Translations under genes and position numbers: made by a program
The notes under the pieces: model-generated
Databases searched by the model: none
What the model was told of the DNA's origin: nothing
What the model saw: the letters and a program-made list of their open reading frames with translations, nothing else
NCBI GenBank assembly: GCA_964034945.1
Contig: OZ035960.1
Coordinates: 114,679,824 to 114,743,823, forward strand
Direction of reading: 5' to 3'
Origin: Chrysopilus asiliformis
Lineage: Eukaryota; Arthropoda; Insecta; Diptera; Rhagionidae
Length of the DNA: 64,000 bases
Shown here: positions 36,490-46,218 of the stretch, piece by piece
Numbering within the stretch: the first letter of the stretch is position 1
Layout: every line of letters begins with the position of its first letter

Positions 36490-37376
36490 CTCCAGACACT
36501 AATTTTCTGTCTTCGGATTTTGTTTTCACCCATTTTGTACTTGAACATGTAATGCGTACGGATACATTAGATACTTATATTTTTCCTGTCACATGGAACG
36601 AAAACAGCCACATAATTAAAATTCATGTAATGTTATATCCCAGACAAATTGTGTGTATGTGTCAACAGAATAAAACGAAAAATCTCTATCCACTTTCGGA
36701 TTGGTTCGTTCCCGGCTCCTTTAACGGAAAAAATAATAAGATCAAGTGTAGAGACTACTATACAGATACACCCACATCGTGCATAGTGCGAGGTGCAAGG
36801 ACACTTTCTGGTATTCTGTGTAACGCTGAACGGAACGGAATGGATTTTCCCCAAGATAAAAGTGACGAAAATTTATTGAATTTAAAAATCTGACTGAGAT
36901 ACATGAATACACTTTAATATCAACATAACTTGCGGCATAAATTAAATATATGCTATAAAGGACGATGTACACACGAAAGAATAAGCGTATATAGAAGAAC
37001 GTATCCCCAAAAACCGTATCTAAAAGAAAGGCGACCGACCCAACCCCGAATTTCAATATGAGCTGTAGCTTCTATCCGCCCAAACTGGAACGCGATTTTG
37101 TTTCGGGATGAAGATCTTACATGGGACAATTTTTAATATTCCCTTACTGTAAGATTCCTTCATAATTCCTTCAATGTGAAAGGCGTGACGGCGGTAGCTG
37201 CCGACAAACGGGCAAGTGGAAGGATTCAGGAGAAAGTGTTGTGACACGAAAAATTTTTTAAATGAATTTTTAAAATATAATTTTGTGAGTCATTTCCCGA
37301 GTTTATGTATAAAGATATTTAGTGGATTATGTACTATAAGGCACGGTTGTGTGTAAAAATACCACCCAATTTTTAA

Positions 37377-37575
37377 CACATTGACTGCCATGGCCATCAC
37401 TTTTGATAGCCAGTGAAAATTGGCACTATGATTCATGAGCGGCCAAGGCTATCATTTTCGATAGCTGGGTCTACAATCTACATGCATACATACATACATA
37501 CGTACATTCTACATACGTCTACATGTATTGGCATCTCCCTTACATTTTTGCAAAATTGGTCTGACAGTCAACGTG
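37377..37575 (+). mobile_element. CACRTTGACTGCCA MITE, copy 2 (TTAA TSD)
   Basis: It is nearly identical to the 34.85 kb copy, with the same ends and hairpins and a shorter tacatacata run. TTAA lies at 37373-37376 and 37576-37579. High identity implies recent activity. Confidence 0.85.
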
Positions 37576-38878
37576 TTAATCGACTTCGAAAAAGAAGGAG
37601 GTTATAAATACTATATATTATATTTATGTTTGCTGGTACAATGGTGTTTTATATAATCGTAACCAGATGAATACCTGATATTTAATCTCTTTTCGTATCC
37701 CCAAGAATTTAAGATGCCTTAAATTTTCTGTGGGAATTATTAAAATTTATGGCGGCAAGGAGCAATGATTTTGAAATTCTTTTAATACTCAGCCAAAATT
37801 ATGTTGATGTGATTCCATATTGAGTTATGATTGAAAAGGTAAACAGAAACGTTAAAATTTCCTTTTTTTCATGTTTTCACGTTTCACACAAAAACAAAAA
37901 CTGTCATGATTTCACATTTTACATAATATTGCAGAGAATTTTATGGTTTGGGTATATTCTGTTCTTAACGCTTGTTGTCTTTCGGATTCCATCTCTTTGA
38001 TGTAGAAAAATGGTTTTCGAAGCTAAATAAAATTATATATGACATTTTAACGAAATTTAGATTCGCGAATGCTTATGGCAATGAAGTGAAGTACTTCTCT
38101 GAATTGTGGAAATAAATAAACACAAACATTTAATTGGCGAATATTTGAATAATTGTAGAAGCATTATTAAGAAATTATGTCTTTAGTTTATTTTTATGAA
38201 AATAATGAAATTATGCGAAATTAATTAAAAATATTGCTTAGCAGTAAAAGCCACACCAAAATGCTCTTATGGTATTTTCATTAAATAAAAATTAATTTTC
38301 GTATTTGAAATAAAATCTCATTTTAACAAATTATAATAGGTACTGGTATGTAGATGTATTTTTAAATGACAATAGGCTCGGTTTCTGGGGATATTTAAAA
38401 GGCATTTTCTTGTAGAAGAGGGTCGAAAAAGTCTTTCAATTTCACAGATGCAAACTAAAAATTTTTTGAGTGTGATTCGGGTTTGGTTAAAATTTTAGAA
38501 GCCAAAAGTAGAACCTAATTCAAATTTTTGAAATTTTAAAAAATAAAACAAAAACCAGAACCAAACTCTAGGAATTTTAGAAACCAAATCATAACCAAAT
38601 TTTGAAACTTTAGGAACAAAAACTAAAAATCAGAGATCTAAATTCACACATTTCTGGGCACCAATCATGTATTCCGACGCGTCTCTGTCTTTCGACTTCG
38701 ACGCAGTTTTAACTCTTGACTTCGCCACATCTGCAGCTTGCAATTTCGCGGAATCGTCACTATGAATCGAAACGTGATTCTGACTGTCACTCCAGGTTTT
38801 GGCTTTGATTTCTAAAATTTCAAAAATTTGGCTGTAGTTCTGGTTTTAGTTTTGGTTCACTCTAATTTTAATGCTTAA

Positions 38879-39005
38879 GGCCCGTTTGCTGAAACAAGTC
38901 ATAGCGTCTTATGTTCAACTTAAATTATTTAAGACCCAGAATTTCTACGGTTTAAGTAGGCTAAACACAACTTAAATTGTTATGACTTGTTTCAGCAAAA
39001 GGGCC
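38879..39005. mobile_element. GGCCC fold-back MITE
   Basis: Left GGCCCGTTTGCTGAAACAAG and right (read inward) GGCCCTTTTGCTGAAACAAG are inverted arms extending through 'tcata', within 127 bp. The flanks are cTTAA on the left and TTAg on the right, consistent with a TTA/TTAA duplication with one change. Confidence 0.7.
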
Positions 39006-39256
39006 TTAGTGGTTTTTGGTTCGCTTCGAAAAACAGGTTGGATCTCTGTTCACAATCCTAATGTTTTGAGGTGTTATAAAATGTAAAATTTTAGCATATT
39101 TTTGAAATTTCATAAATTTTGTGAAAAATTACAATTTTTGAAAAAAGGAAGTCGGTTAAAAAAAATCAGCGTGAATGATAAGAAGTCAAATTTGTGATTA
39201 ATAAAAAGTCAGTAAAAAGTCAAAATATTTAGTTCCGGTATGGACGATTACCAATA

Positions 39257-39540
39257 CACTCAGAAAAATGTCCAGGTCAACTTTTTGTCAGGTTAACTCT
39301 GACCGCTAGCTGGCTGACAGAGGTTTCCATTACATGACATTACATCCTCGAAATGCCTATCTAAGGTCAACTCGTGCAGCTCCCAAGGCCCTACTTCACC
39401 TGCTGGTGGCTTAATTTCAGAATTTCTCCAGTCACAGGTCAACACAAGTTTTACTTTCCCTCATGCAGGCGAACGCGCGCCTGCCCGAGGCCAATTACGG
39501 CGTATGTAGTTCGTCGAGTTAGCCTCCATTTTTCTGAGTG
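39257..39540 (-). mobile_element. CACTCAG-family MITE, copy 2 (TSD TA)
   Basis: The full 14-bp inverted ends are flanked by TA on both sides. It is inverted relative to copy 1. It carries the 'ttccattacatgacattaca' segment also seen in the 52.0 and 57.9 kb copies, so it belongs to that subtype. It lies about 1.6 kb upstream of the peptide-gene array and abuts the first duplicated flank. Confidence 0.85.
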
Positions 39541-40882
39541 TATAAATCAATCTATTCTAAATTATAATATTAGATGTTTTCACCCATTTTGTGTTGTTCA
39601 CATGACTTTTTTTTGTTAGTTATAACAAAGTCCTGTTCTATTCGCATCTAATATTTTAACTATTGATTCACATTTTCCACGGTAGAATCGTACTACGAAG
39701 CGAAAGCTTAAAGCTGCATATATTTCAGACAACAATGAATTTTAACGTTTCAAGCTTAAAAGCATTTTTGACTCGCTACAACTTTAGGTTAGCTGTGATT
39801 TATCCACATCAAAACTTTCTTGTTTTGATAAAAATCAGGATTTTGTAACAGACGAAGGAGCTTTTTCTTAAGTTGGGTTTGAATTCCATTTCCAGTTGGT
39901 CATGGCTATAGATATCTTAACCCTTTCATTTGAACTTAAAATTCAAGTAAGTTCTCGAATTTAAGACAAAGTAGGCGAAAAATTTAAGTTTGTTTTTTAA
40001 AGTTTTTGGGTTTGGCGAAAAGTACTGATAATTAGCAAAAAAAAAACTTTCTTGCCTTTATTTTTGTGATTTCTTATTTTTCAGAACAAATGATATTGGT
40101 CGGGTGTTTTCGGGTTCAATCATGGAAGTTGTTGAAAATGTAATCATCCTTGAATTCAAGTGAAATTTTCCAGAAAAAAGCATGTTTAAGGGACCTAAAT
40201 GTTTTTTTTTGTTATAGAATGCAATCAAGGCTTTGATTTATGTTTGTGTGCTTTTTTTTTAAATTTTATATTCCTGGTTTTCAGAACATGCTTAGTATCG
40301 TTTTCAGTTTACCTATCAGTTTACCCACAGATTTTTGTTAAATAAAATTTTTATTTGATTTGTTTCACTTTCAGTCACGTTTTTTCTCCTTTTCCACTTT
40401 TATAAAATCACTTCACTTTAAAGCAATTATAAAATCACTTCACTTTTTTCTTGTACGAATTGCTTGTAGCAGAAAAATAAAAACAACTCCTGACTTGGAT
40501 TTTTTTTTAAAATTTGATTTAAATAATTGTTTACAGTTGTAATCAAATGTCGATGGGTCAGTTATTTCTAACCACATGATATTATTTTTTTTATTAAATT
40601 TCTTGCATCATAAATAAAACTTGTACACAACAATTCAAAACTTAATCTTAACTGAGACATATTTTTTTTGTTGAAATTCCAGCTGGAGTTTATTCTTAAT
40701 TCTGTTTAAAAAGGTTGAATCGAAGATAACCTCATTTTCAAATTAAATGCTGTCCAAGGGTGGTTAAAGTTAAATATTTTTGACTATCACACAAAAATAA
40801 GCACAATAATGTATTTTCATGATAAGCTATCAATTCACCACCTAAAATTGTAAAAATAAACAAAAAATCACTTCTTTTCGTG

Positions 40883-40890
40883 TATAAATA
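40883..40890 (+). promoter_or_regulatory. TATA box of peptide gene 1
   Basis: TATAAATA sits 89 bp before the 5' UTR donor site, in a block conserved with gene 2 (from 'aaaaaatcacttcttt' to 'caaagtgcagttaa'). The expected start is near 40913, by 'tttcaatggcagtt'. Confidence 0.7.
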
Positions 40891-40971
40891 GACGACGCGA
40901 AATTAATTTCAATGGCAGTTTTGGAAAAATACTCAAAGTGCAGTTAATAGAAAACTTAAAAAAAAATCAAT

Positions 40972-41029
40972 GTAAGAGTTTTAATTTTGGATTGTAATTT
41001 CTCGTTGGATTATTTTAATTAATTTACAG
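40972..41029 (+). other. 5' UTR intron of peptide gene 1
   Basis: The donor is GTAAGAG and the acceptor is ttacAG, 58 bp, ending one base before the ATG. Position and flanks match gene 2. An upstream 'atgtaa' straddles the donor and would not yield protein. Confidence 0.65.
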
Positions 41030-41206
41030 ATGAAATTCTTGTCGATTTTGGTTTTAATCTTTGCAATTATTGCATCGGCATTTGCCACTTGTCCAGCTGG
41101 ATTCGAACAGTCCAATGACAAATGTGTAACAAACCGACCAGTTCGCGGCGAATGTCCACCAAATTCAACATTGGATATTAATATCAACAAATGTGTTCAC
41201 CATTAA
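41030..41206 (+). CDS. Small secreted four-cysteine peptide, gene 1
   Basis: This is a 58-residue protein. Residues 1-19 (MKFLSILVLIFAIIASAFA) form a clear signal peptide with an AxA cleavage site. The mature part of about 39 residues has cysteines at 21, 32, 42 and 55 (C-x10-C-x9-C-x12-C) and the core RPVRGECPPNS. Four cysteines suggest two disulphides in a small secreted peptide. It is the first of three tandem paralogues and has its own TATA box and 5' UTR intron. There is no canonical AATAAA within about 100 bp downstream. I do not recognise a named family, so the role (defence, effector, gland or reproductive peptide) is open. Because it is shorter than 60 codons, length-filtered gene finders would miss it. 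Confidence 0.85.
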   Translation: MKFLSILVLIFAIIASAFATCPAGFEQSNDKCVTNRPVRGECPPNSTLDININKCVHH

Positions 41207-42551
41207 ACTATGTATAGATTTGTAAAATTTAGATAACATATTAGAATCCTAGAGTGCTATAAAATTGATTGTTTTACTTGTGTTTGTTGGTGTGATTTCA
41301 TTTTTTAATGGTATTATTCCACATAAGTTCAAATGGTCTGAAAGTTAATCTGAAAATATTAAATGAGAGTTTTTCATTGGTAAGAGAGAGCTAAATATGT
41401 GTGTTAGAAGCGAGTGGCACGAAAAATTTCTGAACTCATTTGAACTTAAAATGGAAGCAAGTTCTCGAATTTAAGATCAAGTAGGTGGAAAATTTAGGAT
41501 TGTTTTTCGAAATTTTAATTTTTCACATTGACTTAGCTAAAAATCGTCTTAAGCGGTAATTGCTTATGGCCACAGATTTTTGGTGTATGGTACGTCTCTG
41601 CCACTATATTAAACACACTTCTGGTGGCAGATTCGTAGGTATGGTTACTTAAAAGCTGATTTTTTAGGTGGTGACTTTACAGATAATAATAGAAAAATCT
41701 CTAGTTTAATTGTATCCTTTTTGTATTATTTCTTTTATTTTAAGGTATAGTAATCTAATCGAAATGCATTATGAAAATTTTTCATTCGATAATCTTTTGT
41801 TCATTAAAAGTTAAAGTATTATATGTTCTTATCCATTTTGTGCTCCTGACATGCCTTTCTTTCTTGAGTATAAGAAAGTCAAATGCTATTCGTAGGTAAT
41901 ATTTTAACTTTTGCGAAAGCTTAAAGCTGCATATATTTCTGAAGCAACGAATTCCAACGTTTCAAGCTTATAAGCTTTCTTGTTCTAAAAACAATCTATC
42001 TTTTATGTACTAATGATTTGCGATAAACTTTTCCTCTTGCCTTCATTTTTGTGATTCCTTTTTTTTTCAGAAGATACGATATCCAACTTGCGTTTAAGAT
42101 GGCATCATCCATGAATTCAAAGTCTTTTCACAGTTTTTTTCTACGAAATGATCATGCAAAAAAAAAATAACACTACTCTTTCTTGGTTTTTTTTAAAATA
42201 TAATTTTAATAATTGTTTACAGTTGTAATCAAATGTCGATAGGTCAGTTATTTCTAACCACATGATATTATTTTTTTATTAAATTTCTTGCATCATAAAT
42301 AAAACTTTTACACAACAATTCAAAACCTAATCTTAACTGAGAAATTTTTTTTGTTGAGATTCCAGTCGGATTTTATTGTTAATTTTTTTTTTAAAAAGGT
42401 CAAACCGAAGATAACCTTGTTCTTAAACTAATTTCTGTCCAAGGGTGGTTAAAGTCAAATGTTTTCGATTATCACATAAAAATAAGCTAAATTAACATAT
42501 TTAGTATTTCAATAATGTATTTTCATGATAAACTATCAATTCGTTACCTAA
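41207..42551. other. Spacer between peptide genes 1 and 2
   Basis: It consists mostly of duplicated non-coding blocks shared with 39.6-40.9 kb and 44.2-44.3 kb. No further peptide copy was found. Confidence 0.5.
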
Positions 42552-42847
42552 GGCCTCTGTTACACGGGGCAACTTTAAACCGATACACGATACAAAAAGT
42601 AGCTCGTTTGCGCTACACGCGGAGACAAGTTGCCGGAAACTACTGTATATTACACAGTGAGTGTTTCGTGTGTGTGTGAAGTTGTGTGAAGAACGAACCC
42701 GTTCTTTGTGATTTTGTTCTTGTGTGCGTATTTTGTCGCCGTGTTTCTACTTTCGGAACTGGCGACATTAGCTACCGCTTCCGTCACTTCTCGCGTCTAT
42801 ATTTAAGAAAAGTCGCCGCTTAAAGTTGCCCCGTGTAACAGGGGCCA
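42552..42847. mobile_element. GGCC-CTGTTACACGG MITE in the gene 2 promoter region
   Basis: The ends GGCCTCTGTTACACGGGGCA and (inward from the right) GGCCCCTGTTACACGGGGCA are flanked by TAA (42549-42551 and 42848-42850, with one extra A on the right). It is 296 bp. The homologous point upstream of gene 1 (about 40842) reads 'acctaaaattg' with a single TAA, so the empty site is visible in the paralogue. The MITE ends 40 bp before the gene 2 TATA box. Confidence 0.85.
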
Positions 42848-42887
42848 TAAATTGTAAAAAAAAAACAAAAAATCACTTCTTTTTGTG

Positions 42888-42895
42888 TATAAATA
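42888..42895 (+). promoter_or_regulatory. TATA box of peptide gene 2
   Basis: TATAAATA, 90 bp before the 5' UTR donor, in the same conserved block as gene 1. A MITE lies immediately upstream, so any distal promoter elements have been moved about 300 bp away. Confidence 0.7.
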
Positions 42896-42977
42896 GACCA
42901 GGCGAAATTAATTCCAATGGCAGTTTTGGAAAAATACTCAAAGTGCAGTTAACAGAAAACTTTTAAAAAAAATCAAT

Positions 42978-43045
42978 GTAAAAGTTTTAATTTTGAATTT
43001 TAATTTTTGTTGGATTAATTTAATTAATTTAAAAAAAAATTACAG
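42978..43045 (+). other. 5' UTR intron of peptide gene 2
   Basis: The donor is GTAAAAG and the acceptor is ttacAG, 68 bp, ending directly before the ATG, as in gene 1. The donor is weaker (GTAAAA rather than GTAAGA). Confidence 0.6.
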
Positions 43046-43222
43046 ATGAAACTCTGGTCGATTTTAATTTTAATCTTTGCAATTGTTGCATCGGCATTTG
43101 CCACCTGTTCAGCTGGAGATGAGAATTGTGTCATATACCGACCAGTTCTCGGCGAATGTCCACCAAATTCAAGATTGGATATTAAAAATAATAGATGTGT
43201 TTTTAATCAAACTTTAACTTGA
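43046..43222 (+). CDS. Small secreted four-cysteine peptide, gene 2
   Basis: This is a 58-residue protein with signal peptide MKLWSILILIFAIVASAFA. The mature part has cysteines at 21, 28, 38 and 51 (C-x6-C-x9-C-x12-C): the first loop is four residues shorter than in its paralogues, while the other spacings are kept. The core reads RPVLGECPPNS, and the C-terminus is longer and different (VFNQTLT). Aligned with gene 1, most coding differences are amino-acid changing (about nine replacement against three silent in the alignable mature part, plus the tail). It could be diversifying or relaxed. The reading frame and splice sites look intact, so it is not obviously a pseudogene. The function is unknown. 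Confidence 0.8.
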   Translation: MKLWSILILIFAIVASAFATCSAGDENCVIYRPVLGECPPNSRLDIKNNRCVFNQTLT

Positions 43223-43439
43223 TTTGTAAAATTTAGATAAAATATCATAATCCTTGGTTGTTTCACTTATATTTGTTGGTATAATTTTGTATTGTTTTAA
43301 CACAGAGTAAGTTTTAAATATGTGTATTTATTTTTTAAGTGAAAACACGCACTGCAAAGCCAAGTATGTATGTAAATGGGGCATGTTGACACTTCTAATT
43401 AAAGTAAATTTATTGTGCCTTGCGTTTTTATAACTCAAA

Positions 43440-43918
43440 CTAGGGGCTGCGCCCCGAACCGCTTCGCGGTTCACCGTTCACCCACAGGTCGGCCTTCGGC
43501 CTCCAATCATAGAGTAACATAGAGGAAAAACTAAGTTTCGAGATAACTTTACCCCCTCCCCTTACTCCCCCCACCCCTCGGGCTACTTTTTAATGGGTCT
43601 ATGTTGGGGCTGGACCCCCGACGAACATCTATGCCAAATTTCAGGCCAATCGGTTCAGTTGTTTCCCCGCGAAAGAGTAACATAGCGCAAAAAGTAAGTT
43701 TCGAAATCACTTGACCCCCTCCCCTTACTCCCCCCCCCCTCCCCCTTTACTCCCCACACCCCTCGCGCTACTTTTCCGTATGCCTATGTTCGAACCAGAA
43801 CTACCGCAGACACTCATGCCAAATTTTAAGTCAATCGGTTCAGCCGTTTTTGCGTGAAAGAGGAACAGGCAGACAGACAGACAGACAGACACCAACTCAT
43901 TTTTATACATTAGTATGA
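43440..43918 (+). mobile_element. Family B repeat with a GC-rich hairpin head
   Basis: The body and right end ('accaactcatttttataca' plus 'ttagtatga') are those of family B. The left end differs: instead of the 'gcatacccgtcg' head it has three consecutive GC-rich palindromes (ggggctgcgcccc, gaaccgcttcgcggttc, ggccttcggcc). It lies between peptide genes 2 and 3. Confidence 0.6.
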
Positions 43919-44586
43919 AGTATGATTAGTATGATTGGCATTTTTGCATCATTAAACATTCTTGCCATCGCAGTGCGCGTGAGTTCTAAGATTCAGAGCC
44001 TTTACCAATGTTGTTTTGAAAAGGATCCATTGGCGAATTGAGTGGTCTTGGATTTAACCAGAAGTACTGTAACGAGTAAAAATTCGCTACTGGTATTTCT
44101 GGTGCCACAAGGAATAATCGCTTAAGTCGATTTTCATAAGAAGCTAAAATATTCTTTTTGCAAGTTCAAATGCAGCTCACATTGACTTAGCGAGGAAATC
44201 GACTTAAGCGGTGATTGCTTATGGCTACAGATTTTTGGTGTTTGGCACGTATCTGCCACTATATTAGACACACTTCTGGTGGCAGATTCGTAGGTATGGT
44301 TGCGTAAAAACTGATTTTTTAGGTGGTAAATCGAGTACTACATTGCTTTACAGATAATAATAGTACTAGATAATAATAGTAAAAATTGCGTTCTTTTTGC
44401 ATTATTTGTTTCATTTTAATGCATAGCAATCTAATCGAAATGTATTACAGCTGCTGTTTATAAACATGAGATTTTTTTAAACAGAAGTCGATTTTGCAAA
44501 TGATAACCTTTTATTTAGTATTAGAATAAATGCATTTGAAATTCAAAAAAAATTATCTGTAATCATGATTTTTTCAACTAAATTGT

Positions 44587-44594
44587 TATAAATA
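44587..44594 (+). promoter_or_regulatory. TATA box of peptide gene 3
   Basis: TATAAATA, 83 bp before a strong donor (GTAAGT, 44670). This spacing matches genes 1 and 2 (89 and 90 bp), although the surrounding sequence has diverged. The expected start is near 44617. Confidence 0.5.
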
Positions 44595-44669
44595 ACGCAG
44601 TCAGAACGAACCTTGAAATAGTTGTGCATTTGGAGTCGAGAATAATAAGTTGAAATTTAGTTGAAAATC

Positions 44670-44956
44670 GTAAGTGATTAAGATATTTGAGGCGTTAAAA
44701 GCTAGAGTGGACCAAGCCAGATAATCGAGTTTTTGAAGCTTTTCCATTTTTGTACTATTTCTGTGGACTTTATTACTCAATGTTGAAATGTTCTTTTGTG
44801 CATCCAAACATTTTTTTCTAAAAACTCACTCGCAATAGTGATTCAAACCCAAAAAAATTCACGATTTCGACATGTGGGTTGGTCCACTCTAGCTTTTAAC
44901 GCCTCATTTTTGCATAAAATATTATTGAGTAATTTATTGTATTAAAAATTTTGTAG
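44670..44956 (+). other. 5' UTR intron of peptide gene 3, enlarged by a MITE
   Basis: The donor is GTAAGT and the acceptor is ttttgtAG, directly before the ATG. It is 287 bp, of which 219 are the MITE at 44688-44906. Removing that leaves 68 bp, the same length as the gene 2 intron. The splice sites are inferred from sequence only. Confidence 0.55.
44688..44906. mobile_element. MITE inside the gene 3 5' UTR intron
   Basis: It has 28-bp perfect inverted ends, beginning TGAGGCGTTAAAAGCTAGAG, continuing 'tggaccaa', and closing with the exact complement. It is 219 bp. The flanks are T-rich (att on the left, ttt on the right), so a TSD cannot be assigned safely. It starts 18 bp after the donor and ends 50 bp before the start codon. 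Confidence 0.75.
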
Positions 44957-45145
44957 ATGAAGTTTTTGTGGATAATTTCAATGATTTTGATGTTGATTGT
45001 AGCTGCCATTGCTGGAGATACGTGTCCGGCGGGTTTTGATAAGGACGGTTCGAATTGCGTTGCGGAACGTCCTGTTCATGGAACATGTCCAACAGGCTCT
45101 GAATATAAAGTTAATGTTAACAAATGTGTATATAAACATGATTAA
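44957..45145 (+). CDS. Small secreted four-cysteine peptide, gene 3
   Basis: This is a 62-residue protein. The signal peptide MKFLWIISMILMLIVAAIAG is followed by a mature peptide of about 42 residues with cysteines at 23, 34, 44 and 57 (C-x10-C-x9-C-x12-C) and the core RPVHGTCPTGS. It ends NKCVYKHD. It is the most diverged of the three in sequence but keeps the exact gene 1 cysteine spacing, which supports real constraint on the fold. The start is chosen because the ATG directly follows an acceptor, as in its paralogues. Transposons lie on both sides: one in its 5' UTR intron and one 42 bp after the stop. Family and function are not recognised. Confidence 0.85.
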   Translation: MKFLWIISMILMLIVAAIAGDTCPAGFDKDGSNCVAERPVHGTCPTGSEYKVNVNKCVYKHD

Positions 45146-45187
45146 TATGTTTGATAAATAGTAAAATTTTTAATAAGTGTTGTGTTA

Positions 45188-45356
45188 TGCTGTGTTTACA
45201 CGAATGACAAATTTGTCATAAAGTGTCATTATCATGTAAATAGTATCATTTTTGTCATTATTTCTGTCAGAAAAATGACAATCTCTCATAAAAGCATGAA
45301 CTTGTCCATTCTTTTATGACAGATTGTCATTATCTGTCATTCGTGTAAACTCAGCA
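45188..45356. mobile_element. TGCTGTGTTTACACG MITE downstream of gene 3 (TSD TTA)
   Basis: The ends TGCTGTGTTTACACGAATGA and (inward) TGCTGAGTTTACACGAATGA are flanked by TTA at 45185-45187 and 45357-45359. It is 169 bp and full of tgtcat/atgaca words in both orientations. It may fall in or just beyond the gene 3 3' UTR. Confidence 0.8.
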
Positions 45357-45663
45357 TTAGATGTAGTTCAGTTGTTGAAGTTAAATATTGAGAGTTGTTC
45401 ATAAATAGCTTTCAGGGGGAAAGGGGCAAGGGTGTTATTAAATTCCATACAAAAAGTCGTGAAAAAGTGTGAACAGGAGGCGGATATTTCAAGATGGGAA
45501 GAGGGGAATAGAAAGAGTTAAGGGGATCTGAAAAAACTGAATTTAGCATGACATATTTTATGGTAAATTCTTATAATATTTGAGAATCGGTAAAATTTTA
45601 CCTAAAAACACTTTGGTCAAATAGAAAGAACAGCACAGCGAGTTTGTTAATTTATTACAAAAA

Positions 45664-46158
45664 CTAGTTTGCATACCCGTCGTTTCCGGGTTAAGTTTTT
45701 TCAAATTTCTTTTTTTTTTTGATGGTCTATGTTGGAGCTATACTTCAGGCCAATCGGCTCGGTAGTTTCCCCGCGAAAGGGTAACATAGAGGGAGAGCTA
45801 AGTTTCGAGATGACTTTACCCCCTCCCCTTACTCCCCCACCTCTCGGGCTACTTTTTAATGGGTATTTGTTGGGACTGGACCCCCGACGAACATCTATGC
45901 CAAATTTCAGGCCAATCGGTTCAGTAGTTTCCCCGCGAAAGAGTAACATAGCGCAAAAACTAAGATTCGAAATCACTTTACCCCTTCCCCTTACTCCCCC
46001 CACGCCTCGCGCTTCTTTTCCGTATGCCTATGTTGGAACCAGAACTACTATAGACACTCATGCCAAATTTCAAGACAATCGGTTCAGCCGTTTTTGCGTG
46101 AAAGAGGAACAGACAGACAGACAGACAGACACCAACTCATTTTTATATATTAGTATGA
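45664..46158 (+). mobile_element. Family B repeat, long copy
   Basis: It runs from 'gcatacccgtcgtttccg' to 'accaactcatttttatatat' with two internal units of 'caggccaatcgg...ttactcccc'. ORFs on both strands (100 and 149 codons) follow the repeated units and are not genes. Confidence 0.7.
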
Positions 46159-46218
46159 TTAGTATGAGTATGATCTGATGATAGAAAGAATCTTCCGGAT
46201 CTACCAGGGAAAACTTGG

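Larger units (their letters stand above)
39575..45145 (+). repeat. Segmentally duplicated block holding the peptide array
   Basis: Matching non-coding segments are 39575-39790 with 41820-41975 ('gcgaaagcttaaagctgcat'); 39925-40010 with 41438-41515 ('aagttctcgaatttaag'); 40533-40990 with 42218-43015 ('cagttgtaatcaaatgtcga' through the promoter); and 41527-41690 with 44188-44330 ('cttctggtggcagattcgta'). The three genes therefore arose by local duplication with later rearrangement and transposon insertion. Confidence 0.75.

Noticed and set aside
36435..36893. 152-codon plus ORF
   Set aside because: It begins in the end of a CAC element, shows no domain, signal peptide or codon bias, and is overlapped by minus-strand ORFs; chance length for 64 kb of AT-rich DNA.
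45729..46178. 149-codon ORF over a family B repeat
   Set aside because: The same peptide phrases recur in every family B copy, with different breaks; it is repeat sequence, not a gene.
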